Part shown: positions 8,504-15,608 of the stretch, one piece after another
Layout of the letters: the number at the start of each line of letters is the position of its first letter
How positions within the stretch are numbered: the stretch's first letter is position 1
Assembly (NCBI GenBank): GCA_030636615.1
Contig: DAOVWP010000001.1
Coordinates: 1 to 28,925, forward strand
Source of the DNA: Candidatus Nanohaloarchaea archaeon
Lineage (GTDB): Archaea; EX4484-52; GLR71
Reading direction: 5' to 3'
DNA: 28,925 nucleotides
Notes under the pieces: model-generated
Seen by the model: the letters and a program-made list of their open reading frames with translations, nothing else
Databases searched by the model: none
What the model was told of the DNA's origin: nothing
Translations under genes and position numbers: made by a program

Positions 8504-8527
8504 ATATTCTATTAATTTAACTAATCA

Positions 8528-8535
8528 GATATAAA
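8528..8535 (-). promoter_or_regulatory. TATA box of the pilin operon
   Basis: The minus strand reads TTTATATC, 25-32 nt upstream of the ATG at 8503. The 118-bp gap to the plus-strand gene at 8622 thus holds back-to-back promoters for pilins and assembly genes. Confidence 0.5.
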
Positions 8536-8585
8536 TAGAGTATATTGGTGTGGTATAATGTTATATGATGTGTTATATTGTTATT

Positions 8586-8596
8586 ATTTAAATACC
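8586..8596 (+). promoter_or_regulatory. TATA box of the pilus assembly operon
   Basis: An AT-rich element (TATTTAAATAC) lies about 26-36 nt before the ATG at 8622. The placement fits a leaderless or nearly leaderless transcript. Confidence 0.35.
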
Positions 8597-8621
8597 ATTA
8601 TCAAAATAGATGTTATAGGTG

Positions 8622-9458
8622 ATGGGCATTAGTGAAGAATTAAGAGAAATGATAATCAAGACAGGAGTTGATAGTCTCTTAGATCTTATCGTTGAAAAAG
8701 ACGGGCTTAGTATTGCAGAAGCATCAAGGGTTCTGCAGATACCTTCAAACAAGATTGAGTCATGGGCAACAGTGCTGTCAAAAGAAAAACTTATCACTAT
8801 GAAATATGAGGCTGGCGGGAACGTTGTAATGGGTCTGAATGCCAAGAATATGAAAAGTCAACAGGATAATATCAATAAAATCTCATCAAAAGTCTCTGAA
8901 GATATTGATAAGGTAGATAATGAACTTAATTCTTATGAGCAGACAATAAATCTCAACAAGGAAAATATCAATAGTTTTGAAAAAATACTTAACAAGGATA
9001 TAAGTAAGATTGAAGATATTGAAAAAGATCTTGCATCATTTTCAAAAAATAAAAAAGAACTTGAAGCCAGTATCTTAAAGATCAAGGAAGAAGAAAAAAT
9101 ATTATTGAAAAAAGAAGAGAATCTTGAGAAAAAAGAAGTTGAGATCAGCAGTAAAGAAAAAGTGTTGAAGAGCACATCAAAAGATATTATAGATACTATC
9201 ACAGAGAAACTTAAGATAATTGATGAAAGTCATGACAAGATTGTTGCTCTCAATAATGAGAAAAACAGACTGAAAGAAGATGTGGAGTTCATCAAGAAGA
9301 TCTCAAAGGTAATAGAGAAAGAAAAAGATACTGATAAACTACATGAGAGAATAAAAACGGTCGAAGAAAAACACAAGGCACTCAAAGACAATAGTTTCCT
9401 TTTGAAAATAAAGTTTGAGAAATTCCAGGAAATTGTAAAGAAGATCTTTCAGGTATGA
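8622..9458 (+). CDS. wHTH plus long coiled-coil protein upstream of pilus ATPase
   Basis: A 278-residue cytoplasmic protein. Residues 1-75 look like a winged helix-turn-helix: helix EELREMI, then DGLSIAEASRVLQIPSNKIESWATVLSKEKLI with the recognition-helix pattern, then a short wing. From about 80 to 270 it is almost uninterrupted charged coiled coil rich in Lys, Glu, Ile and Asn, ending in a hydrophobic patch (EIVKKIFQV). There is no signal or membrane segment. The ATG at 8622 is preceded by GTG at 8619 in the same frame; I chose the ATG. It begins the plus-strand cluster with the ATPase 77 bp further on, so it may be a regulator or a cytoplasmic scaffold of the pilus motor. The N-terminal domain could serve protein contacts instead of DNA binding. 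The pilus role is inference from location. Confidence 0.8.
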   Translation: MGISEELREMIIKTGVDSLLDLIVEKDGLSIAEASRVLQIPSNKIESWATVLSKEKLITMKYEAGGNVVMGLNAKNMKSQQDNINKISSKVSEDIDKVDNELNSYEQTINLNKENINSFEKILNKDISKIEDIEKDLASFSKNKKELEASILKIKEEEKILLKKEENLEKKEVEISSKEKVLKSTSKDIIDTITEKLKIIDESHDKIVALNNEKNRLKEDVEFIKKISKVIEKEKDTDKLHERIKTVEEKHKALKDNSFLLKIKFEKFQEIVKKIFQV

Positions 9459-9493
9459 GAGCCTAAATATATAGAGTATTTTTAACAATAGAT

Positions 9494-9506
9494 ACTATAT
9501 ATATAC
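9494..9506 (+). promoter_or_regulatory. Possible internal promoter before the pilus ATPase gene
   Basis: ACTATATATATAC lies 30-42 nt upstream of the ATG at 9536, and a T5 run just before it could end the upstream message. The ATPase may therefore have its own promoter. Composition-based inference. Confidence 0.35.
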
Positions 9507-9535
9507 TTCTTGTATAAAATTACATTCAGATAGAT

Positions 9536-11374
9536 ATGGGACTAAACAAAACAAGCAAGGCGGGGAAAGTTGGAAAGAAGAAAACAAAAGATATTATAAC
9601 CAAAAATCAAAAAAAAATACATCCAAGTCTACCTGCTGAAAATAAATTAAGTAAAAATGTAGTAAAGCTTGAAGAATCCCTTAAAAAAGCAACAGCAATA
9701 AAAACAACAAAAGAAGATAATAAGGATACTGCAACAAAAATAAAAAAAGAAGTGACAGAGAAGATAACAAAACCACTGAAAGCAAAAAAAGATAATAAGA
9801 ATACTGTAACAGAAGTTAAAAATGAGAAGATAATACATAAGAAAAAAGTGGTAAAGACAAAAAATGATGATCAGAAGATAGTTGATAAATATGATCTCTG
9901 CGCAGATGGTGTAAAAGCACAGGTCCTCATAATAAAAAATAAAAATGATTATGTCCCGTTCTATAAACTTGTAAAACCAGAATTACAGGAAGCAACACAA
10001 TCAATCCTTAAAGATGTGAGGGAAAAAGTCATATCAATCGTGCAGTTGAGTGAGAATGAGTTTGTTGATCCAAAAGCCTTAAGTGAAGTCAAGAAAAGGT
10101 TTATGGAAAAATCTGATGAGATACTCAAGGAAGATCTTCCGTTCCTAAGTGAGAATGACCGAAAAGTGCTTGTGGGAAAACTTATACACCAGATGCTTGG
10201 TCTTGGTGATATTGAACTTCTTCTTACAGATTCACAAATAGAAGAGATTGTCATCAACAGATGCAATGAACCGGTCTGGATATTTCACAAAAAGCAAGGG
10301 TGGATGAAGACTTCTATCATATTCGATACAGAAGAGTCAATATATAATCTGACGAGTTCTATAGGTAGGAAGGTCGGTAGGGAGATTACAAACCTGAATC
10401 CTCTGATGGATGCACACCTGTCAACAGGAGATCGGGTAAATGCTACGATGTTTCCAATATCTTCTTTCGGAAACACTATGACGATAAGGAGGTTTTCAAG
10501 AGATCCATGGACTATTGTGAAAATGATAGATCCAAAGGTAAAGACTATGTCTGTCGAGATTGCCGCTCTGTTGTGGTTATGCATGCAGTACGAGTTAAAC
10601 ATACTTGTAGTCGGCGGTACTGCATCAGGCAAGACATCAACGCTTAATTCAATAATACCTTTTGTCCCGCCAAACCAGAGAATCGTATCCATAGAGGATA
10701 CGCGTGAGATCAAGCTGCCAAAGTTTATGCATTGGGTACCACTTTCATCAAGACAGCCAAATCCTGAAGGAAAAGGTGGAGTGCAGATGATAGATCTTCT
10801 TGCTAATGCAATGCGTATGCGTCCAGACAGGATCATTGTCGGTGAGATCAGAAGAGAAAATGAAGCAGAAGTAATGTTTGAGGCAATCAGGACCGGTCAC
10901 TCAGCTTATGCAACATTTCATGCCGATCGCGCAGAGCAGGCATATACAAGAATAACCAATCCTCCAATCAATCTTCCTGAACCTCAGGTCAGCGCGCTGC
11001 ATGTCATAATTGTGCAGTACAGACACAGGCGGCTTGGAGTACGAAGGACTATGGAATTTGCTGAAATAATACCTATGGAAGCTATTGGGAAAAATAAAGT
11101 AAATGTCATCTATAAATGGAATCCAAGAGAGGATACTTTCGATAAAGTGGGAAGACTTGTAAGGATTATGAGAGAGTTGAGCCATTATACAGGGATGAGT
11201 GATACAGAGATTGAAGATGATCTTAAAGAAAAGGAAATTATACTCAACTGGATGCTTAAGCATGAGGTTTTTGATGTAGATCCAGTTGGCAAGATATTTG
11301 CGGAATATTACAGAGATCCAAAAAGAATTGCCAGTTTTGCCAGAAGAAATAAATTACCTGATGAGTTGATATAA
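9536..11374 (+). CDS. Type IV pilus/Tad-type secretion ATPase (GspE/TadA/VirB11 family)
   Basis: The hexameric ATPase that powers pilin assembly at the cytoplasmic face of the membrane. Catalytic motifs are clear: Walker A GGTASGKT at 360-367, Asp box SIEDTRE at 385-391, Walker B around IIVGEIR at 433-439, and His box GHSAYATFHAD at 454-464. The N-terminal module at about 120-320 carries the usual LLTDSQIEEIVIN and GDRVNATMFP blocks before the RecA core. About 100 residues after the His box form the C-terminal part. The first 118 residues are unusual: disordered, about 30% Lys, with loosely repeated K-K-D-N-K-x-T stretches. They explain the 612-residue length against the roughly 500 common in the family. 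The ATG start has no SD. The TadC-like gene follows after 35 bp. ATPase identity is certain; which filament it serves is inferred from the pilin genes on both sides. Confidence 0.95.
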   Translation: MGLNKTSKAGKVGKKKTKDIITKNQKKIHPSLPAENKLSKNVVKLEESLKKATAIKTTKEDNKDTATKIKKEVTEKITKPLKAKKDNKNTVTEVKNEKIIHKKKVVKTKNDDQKIVDKYDLCADGVKAQVLIIKNKNDYVPFYKLVKPELQEATQSILKDVREKVISIVQLSENEFVDPKALSEVKKRFMEKSDEILKEDLPFLSENDRKVLVGKLIHQMLGLGDIELLLTDSQIEEIVINRCNEPVWIFHKKQGWMKTSIIFDTEESIYNLTSSIGRKVGREITNLNPLMDAHLSTGDRVNATMFPISSFGNTMTIRRFSRDPWTIVKMIDPKVKTMSVEIAALLWLCMQYELNILVVGGTASGKTSTLNSIIPFVPPNQRIVSIEDTREIKLPKFMHWVPLSSRQPNPEGKGGVQMIDLLANAMRMRPDRIIVGEIRRENEAEVMFEAIRTGHSAYATFHADRAEQAYTRITNPPINLPEPQVSALHVIIVQYRHRRLGVRRTMEFAEIIPMEAIGKNKVNVIYKWNPREDTFDKVGRLVRIMRELSHYTGMSDTEIEDDLKEKEIILNWMLKHEVFDVDPVGKIFAEYYRDPKRIASFARRNKLPDELI

Positions 11375-11409
11375 ATTATCCTGAAGTTGCCAGTTGTTTA
11401 GTCGCAATA

Positions 11410-12291
11410 TTGAAAAAGGGAGGGGTGGGAGTTATAGATAAGATGAAAAGAAAGATGAAGATACCCTCCAGATTCAAGGTTTTTGCAGAATCGATTGAGC
11501 CATATTTCTCATCAGTCAAAATAGACCTTCTACGGGCACGCATAGATACTAAGCTTACTGATTTTCTTGCGGAAACCTGTTACAAGAGCTTTAATATGGG
11601 TCTCATGTTTTTAATGTGTATGGTGATTTTGGGAGTATTTACAAAAAATATTAAGATTATAGGTATGGGACTTCTTATCGGACCGATCATAACAGGATTT
11701 ATCTTTTACAGTCTCCTATATGGGCCAAAAGTCAAGGTCAACAAGAAGGCAAAACTTATTGATAAGAACCTGCCATTTGCGCTCAGGCATCTTCTGATAG
11801 AGCTTAAGTCAGGAATACCTTTATATCAGGCAATAGTTGCTATATCCACAGATTATGATGAGTTGTCTGATGAGATAAGAGATATAATAAAAGAGATAAA
11901 CAGCGGTAAGTCTGAAATTAAAGCAATTGAAGAGAGTATCTCACTATCTCCTTCAAAAAATTACAGACGTGCGTTCTGGCAGATATTGAATGCTATAAAA
12001 ACCGGTACAGATATAAGTATCACGCTTGAGTCAACAGTAGAGAACATAACACAAAGACAGCTTATAGCGATAAAACAATATGGACAGGAACTCAATCCAT
12101 GGACACTTATGTATATGATGACTGCTGTAATCGCTCCATCGCTCGGGCTTACATTCCTTATGCTTCTGTCAAGTTTTACAGGACTTAACATCCCTGAGTG
12201 GGGAATGTATATCATGTTATTTTTCCTTGCAGTGTTTCAGCTATTCTTCCTGAATGTTGTGAAGTCAAGAAGACCTATGGTGAGAATATGA
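11410..12291 (+). CDS. GspF/TadC-type pilus platform membrane protein 1
   Basis: A 293-residue inner-membrane platform protein that partners the ATPase. Two transmembrane helices lie at about 61-77 and 82-103. The helical cytoplasmic GspF (T2SSF) domain spans about 118-225, with the typical LPFALRHLLIELKSGIPLYQAI opening and a YRRAFWQILNAIKTGTDI turn. Two further helices follow at about 232-255 and 265-284. One GspF domain per polypeptide, with a second gene next door, matches the TadB/TadC arrangement more than archaellum FlaJ. The start is uncertain. TTG at 11410 opens the frame, but a purine-rich GGGAGGGGTGGGAG stretch just inside it could serve ATG at 11443. The 3' end overlaps the next gene as ATGA, so the pair is translationally coupled. 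Confidence 0.9.
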   Translation: MKKGGVGVIDKMKRKMKIPSRFKVFAESIEPYFSSVKIDLLRARIDTKLTDFLAETCYKSFNMGLMFLMCMVILGVFTKNIKIIGMGLLIGPIITGFIFYSLLYGPKVKVNKKAKLIDKNLPFALRHLLIELKSGIPLYQAIVAISTDYDELSDEIRDIIKEINSGKSEIKAIEESISLSPSKNYRRAFWQILNAIKTGTDISITLESTVENITQRQLIAIKQYGQELNPWTLMYMMTAVIAPSLGLTFLMLLSSFTGLNIPEWGMYIMLFFLAVFQLFFLNVVKSRRPMVRI

Positions 12292-12692
12292 TTGATAACA
12301 AAAAACTCCTCAAAAAGATAGAAGATCTGAAACAGGGAGTTAGCAGCAGGACAACTGAGAAGAAGAATTATCCGAAGATAATCTATGACCTTCTGCCGGA
12401 AAAGTACAGGAAGAAGATAGAGATTGAAGCGGATTATGCTGGGATTTATACACCAATCCATAACTATTTCGCAAATGTCATGAAAGCCTGTATTGCAATT
12501 GAGTTATTACTATTATTAATTATTACTCTCTTTTTCGGTATTGGCGTGAAACTTATTTTGGTCTATATTATTCTTGCTTTAGGTGTTAGTGTTTTTGTAC
12601 CATATATTCTTCTTACAATACTTTCAGAACATAAAAAAAGAATATGGAAGAAGTGCTGCCGGATCTGCTTGTACTTGTCGCGTCAAATATAA
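12288..12692 (+). CDS. GspF/TadC-type platform protein 2, N-terminal part (frameshifted)
   Basis: The N-terminal half of the second platform protein. It starts at ATG 12288 in an ATGA overlap with the gene before it. It has a charged cytoplasmic N-terminus (1-60), then two membrane helices at about 65-83 and 88-112, as expected for this family. After SEHKKR the frame leaves the family sequence and runs to a stop at 12692. The true continuation is in the -1 frame, beginning MEEVLPDLLVLVASN at 12644. The break is at an A7 run (12633-12639); one more A would give a continuous protein of about 355 residues. It could be a sequencing or assembly indel, programmed slippage, or a genuine mutation. 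As written, this fragment alone lacks the GspF domain. Confidence 0.7.
   Translation: MIDNKKLLKKIEDLKQGVSSRTTEKKNYPKIIYDLLPEKYRKKIEIEADYAGIYTPIHNYFANVMKACIAIELLLLLIITLFFGIGVKLILVYIILALGVSVFVPYILLTILSEHKKRIWKKCCRICLYLSRQI
12633..12639 (+). other. A7 homopolymer at the frameshift in the second TadC-like gene
   Basis: The frame-0 codons are CAT AAA AAA AGA ATA TGG. Insertion of a single A gives CAT AAA AAA AAG AAT ATG GAA GAA, joining the two halves. A runs of this length are hot spots for sequencing indels and for polymerase slippage. Confidence 0.6.
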
Positions 12693-13357
12693 GATCTGGT
12701 CAGACAATTGACAAGGCGTTGTTTTTCGCTGCAAGAGATGAGTTCGGTGAATTATCAGTAGATGTCAGAAAAACTGCAATGAAGATATACAGCGGAACGG
12801 ATATAGGTCATGCATTACTGCAGCTTACAAATAGAGTGAAATCGTTCAGTTTCAAGAGGACTATGAAAATGTTAGCTGAGGGATTAAAAAGCGGTGGAAA
12901 TATTGCAGTTCTGCTTGATGAGAGCGCGTCAGATATACGCAGCACAAAGATACTTCTTAAGGAAATCGCTACATCTGTGCAGATGATGATCATGTTCATA
13001 TTTATAGCAGGTGTGCTTGCATCTCCTGCAATGTTTGCCATATCAAACTATCTTATAGTTAAAATGAGTAGTATGTGGAGTGGTGTTGACTCCTCTGCAT
13101 TTGAAGGAGCAAGTGCAGGTGGTGGTCTTATGTCTGCTTTAGAATTTGGTGAAACAAGCATTTCACCGGCGTTTTTTGATATGTTTTCTATATGGTGCAT
13201 ACTTATAACCACAATCTTTGGAGGTATGATAGTGTCTCAGATCAAAACAGGCAATATCAAAGACGCTGTTAAATATTCACCTCTATTCTCTGTTATTGCT
13301 ATAGGGATATATCTTGCTATAAAATATGTACTGTTTCAACTCCTTGGGGCAGCTTAG
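12644..13357 (+). CDS. GspF/TadC-type platform protein 2, C-terminal part (frameshifted)
   Basis: The C-terminal half of the second platform protein, 237 residues from the first ATG of this frame. It opens directly in the GspF domain: EEVLPDLLVLVASNIRSGQ, AKMIYSGTDIGHALLQL-like turns and FKRTMKMLAEGLKSGGNIA. Three membrane helices follow (about 112-133, 180-200 and 212-232). A Gly/Ala/Ser-rich loop at about 140-165 lies between the first two. The ATG at 12644 has no SD and sits at the natural fusion point of the family sequence, so independent initiation looks unlikely. It should be read together with 12288-12692 as one gene of about 355 codons. The gene ends the plus-strand cluster and is convergent with the Cys-repeat gene at 13445. 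Confidence 0.75.
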   Translation: MEEVLPDLLVLVASNIRSGQTIDKALFFAARDEFGELSVDVRKTAMKIYSGTDIGHALLQLTNRVKSFSFKRTMKMLAEGLKSGGNIAVLLDESASDIRSTKILLKEIATSVQMMIMFIFIAGVLASPAMFAISNYLIVKMSSMWSGVDSSAFEGASAGGGLMSALEFGETSISPAFFDMFSIWCILITTIFGGMIVSQIKTGNIKDAVKYSPLFSVIAIGIYLAIKYVLFQLLGAA

Positions 13358-13359
13358 GT

Positions 13360-13415
13360 TTAGGCATTTGTTTTCATAGAGATCATATCTAGGGATATTG
13401 AGATTTGGATATGAT
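13360..13415. repeat. Degenerate direct repeat of the 3' end of the neighbouring gene (copy A)
   Basis: This 56-bp intergenic segment aligns with 13445-13500, which holds the last codons of the Cys-repeat gene, at roughly 80% identity with compensating one-base gaps. It starts TTAGGCATTTG and ends GGATATGAT. In the minus direction it would encode a decayed version of the HIPISVSNKYDICENNA end. It looks like the relic of a further domain copy or of a local duplication. Confidence 0.6.
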
Positions 13416-13444
13416 ACTGCTAAAACCGCGAGAGTCATTTGGGA

Positions 13445-13500
13445 TTAGGCATTGTTTTCACAGATATCATATTTGTTGGATACTGAGATAGGGATATGAT
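13445..13500. repeat. Direct repeat partner (copy B) covering the stop and last codons of the Cys-repeat gene
   Basis: This is the coding copy of the 56-bp repeat. Both copies start with TTAGGCATT and end with GGATATGAT, with an offset of 85 bp. Confidence 0.6.
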
Positions 13501-14341
13501 CACAGATATATTCAATTATCAGTTCACTGTCGTATTCTTCCATTTCTGTCTCGTCGTATCTTGATACAAGAATCACTTTAGTGTCGTCTAATCCTTTTTC
13601 TTCTATGAGATATACATAATTATATCCTTCAAGAGTGGGAAATCTCTGAGTTATGTCTCCTATGAGATCCTGGAAGATCTTGGATGAATATGGAGCATGC
13701 ACTTCAAGAACAACACGGTTGTTGTTCAAGAGAACTCTTTCCTCTGAATAGCTTATCTCATCTCTTGATATAACCTGCTCGGTCTGGGAAAGGATAGCAA
13801 TGATCTCATCCTCACTTAATTCCTTATCCAGTTCATCTGCGCCTGATGAGAAAATCTCTTTTATACGGCAATAATCATAATTATCCCTTACTGTCGGATG
13901 AAGATTATCGCATATGAATGTTCCAATAACATCCCTGTTAAAATATGACAACTCGGTTGTATTATATTTTCCTCTAAGGATTATTGTACCTGCTGAAGAA
14001 GAATCGTTCATCTCTTCAACAAAAACAAAACTTACATTTCCTTTATTAGACTCCAATGGCTCGAAATCTTCAAGAACTGTCTTATACTCTTCCTGAAAAT
14101 CTGAATCTGGCGGAAGTTCTATGAAAACCGAATATTTGCCAAGAAGAATATTTTTCTCCTCGAAAGAGAGTTCGCCTTCTTTAATTATCTGTTTGGTGTC
14201 TGCATTCTGTGGAGAGTATATTTCCCCGTAGAAAATCGCGCCCACCATAACTGATACGACAACAAGGGAAGTCATACCTATCATCAATATATACTTATTC
14301 TGCGGCTTTTTCTGACTGTAGTCTTTCAATAATTTCTTCAT
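13445..14341 (-). CDS. Membrane-anchored protein with duplicated C-X13-C domain
   Basis: A 298-residue protein of unknown family. A basic cytoplasmic N-terminus (1-17) and one membrane helix at about 18-38 leave the rest outside. The ectodomain is an internal duplication, residues about 58-162 and 196-298. Both copies run L-L-x(3)-hydrophobic strand, then a Phe/Glu-rich helix, then a V-Y/F-L/V-E-E strand and an I-L-x(2)-R/S-x-Y turn. They end with a Cys pair at identical spacing: C144/C158 and C280/C294, each C-X13-C with Tyr-Asp just before the second Cys. A disulfide in each domain is likely. The gene follows the large pilin-like gene by 31 bp with GTGAT upstream of its ATG, making it the last gene of the vWA operon. 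It may be a pilus anchor or accessory protein, a role inferred only from location. Confidence 0.8.
   Translation of the reverse strand: MKKLLKDYSQKKPQNKYILMIGMTSLVVVSVMVGAIFYGEIYSPQNADTKQIIKEGELSFEEKNILLGKYSVFIELPPDSDFQEEYKTVLEDFEPLESNKGNVSFVFVEEMNDSSSAGTIILRGKYNTTELSYFNRDVIGTFICDNLHPTVRDNYDYCRIKEIFSSGADELDKELSEDEIIAILSQTEQVISRDEISYSEERVLLNNNRVVLEVHAPYSSKIFQDLIGDITQRFPTLEGYNYVYLIEEKGLDDTKVILVSRYDETEMEEYDSELIIEYICDHIPISVSNKYDICENNA
13448..14170 (-). repeat. Tandem protein-domain duplication in the Cys-repeat gene
   Basis: The two domain copies correspond to about 13856-14170 and 13448-13756. Conservation is clear in the protein, including the invariant C-X13-C pairs, but weak in the DNA, so the duplication is old. 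Confidence 0.6.
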
Positions 14342-14372
14342 AATGCATCACTATCGTTCTATCATCCAATTA

Positions 14373-15608
14373 TCAATATATGAGGGATTGAGCACCCATT
14401 GAAGTTATATGATCATTATCCAGCATGAACCATGACAGTTCATTACTTACACCCATAAGGCGGTTAATACTGCCTGAATATCCTGAAAAGTAAAGATAAT
14501 CAATTGCAGTGTTGTTGAGTCTCATTGACTGCGGAAGTGATCTCAGATCCACAAAGGTTGCAAGGCCATAAGATGTTACATTATAATCCGGACTCATAGC
14601 AGATGAGCATTCAAACCGGTCAAAAAATGATGGGGCATCAAGGTCTTCAAAATAGCAGCCGGATTCTATTTCAGATAAGATATTGTTGAACCATACACTA
14701 CCTGACGAGTTGATCATCACAAAATAATCATTATCCTGCGCAGAAGCAAGCGCGCCTGCAACTATTTCTATTACAGGAACACTCAGATCAGTAGTATTGA
14801 TGTTCTCTTCAAACACAAGGCCTCTGAATGAGTTGAGATCAGTTGTGTCAAGACCGTCCTTGTTTGCTGAGACAAATATTTTGTTTCCTGCATCAGGACT
14901 ATTTATATCTGTAGTCACATATCCGCTGATAAATGGCTCAGAGAAACTTTCACTGATGCCTGAGTCAATGAAACCAAGCCGTTCTGTATGGTTGCAGATA
15001 TTGAATTTGCGTATGATATAGCTGTTGCTGTAAACAGAGAGATAGGGATCTTCAAACAGATCTATCCGGAGCAGCTGGCTGATAATATATGATTTATTGA
15101 ATGTTATTTCAACACTTGGATCTGAAGCTATGAAATTAACACTGCTTGTTATGTTCAGGGTAAATGGTGATGACGATGTGTTAAATGATATGGAATGTAT
15201 GTCTACTGTGCAGTCTATACCTATATCGCTGCTCATGAATACTACATTCTGTATCCAGTCGTCAAGGGTTGAGCCATTGAGAATATGTGAAGGCGTTCCG
15301 TTTATTGTGCCGTTAAAAATAGTCTCTAAAAATACTGCTGAAACATTGTCCACACATTTACCATCTGTGATTGTCTGACTTGTTGTTGCAATTATTGCTC
15401 TTTTCGTTGATATGATAATAGATCGTTCGATATCTTTTCTCAGGTCTGCCATAAAGAAATATAGTTCATCGCTCCTGAGCTTTGAGATCATCTCATCAGA
15501 AGTTCGCTGGTTTTCAGTATTTACATAAAATATAATCGGCGCAAAGGTTGCAATAACAAAAAGCGCGAACAGAGTATATATTACACCTTTTCTTCTTATC
15601 TTAATCAC
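14373..15608 (-). CDS. Large pilin-like exported protein
   Basis: A 411-residue protein whose N-terminus MIKIRRKG followed by VIYTLFALFVIATFAPIIFY resembles a prepilin leader and helix. Cleavage would follow G8. No acidic residue occurs at +5 or +6, so processing is less certain than for the neighbours, and it may stay as a signal anchor. A charged helical stretch (about 33-60) leads into a long beta-rich ectodomain with many N-x-S/T sequons and a few Cys. The domain is unrecognised. The start is GTG at 15608, overlapping the end of the vWA gene by 8 bp. That GTG is part of GGTGATT, which looks like an SD, so initiation a few codons later cannot be excluded. It belongs to the vWA operon and is probably a minor pilin or partner of the tip protein. 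Confidence 0.8.
   Translation of the reverse strand: MIKIRRKGVIYTLFALFVIATFAPIIFYVNTENQRTSDEMISKLRSDELYFFMADLRKDIERSIIISTKRAIIATTSQTITDGKCVDNVSAVFLETIFNGTINGTPSHILNGSTLDDWIQNVVFMSSDIGIDCTVDIHSISFNTSSSPFTLNITSSVNFIASDPSVEITFNKSYIISQLLRIDLFEDPYLSVYSNSYIIRKFNICNHTERLGFIDSGISESFSEPFISGYVTTDINSPDAGNKIFVSANKDGLDTTDLNSFRGLVFEENINTTDLSVPVIEIVAGALASAQDNDYFVMINSSGSVWFNNILSEIESGCYFEDLDAPSFFDRFECSSAMSPDYNVTSYGLATFVDLRSLPQSMRLNNTAIDYLYFSGYSGSINRLMGVSNELSWFMLDNDHITSMGAQSLIY

Noticed and set aside
10285..10836. Minus-strand open frame of 183 codons
   Set aside because: Lies antisense across the catalytic core of the pilus ATPase; no ribosome site or recognisable protein.
12198..12287. Upstream extension of the second TadC-like gene
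   Set aside because: It overlaps the end of the first TadC gene out of frame; the ATGA junction at 12288 is the natural start.
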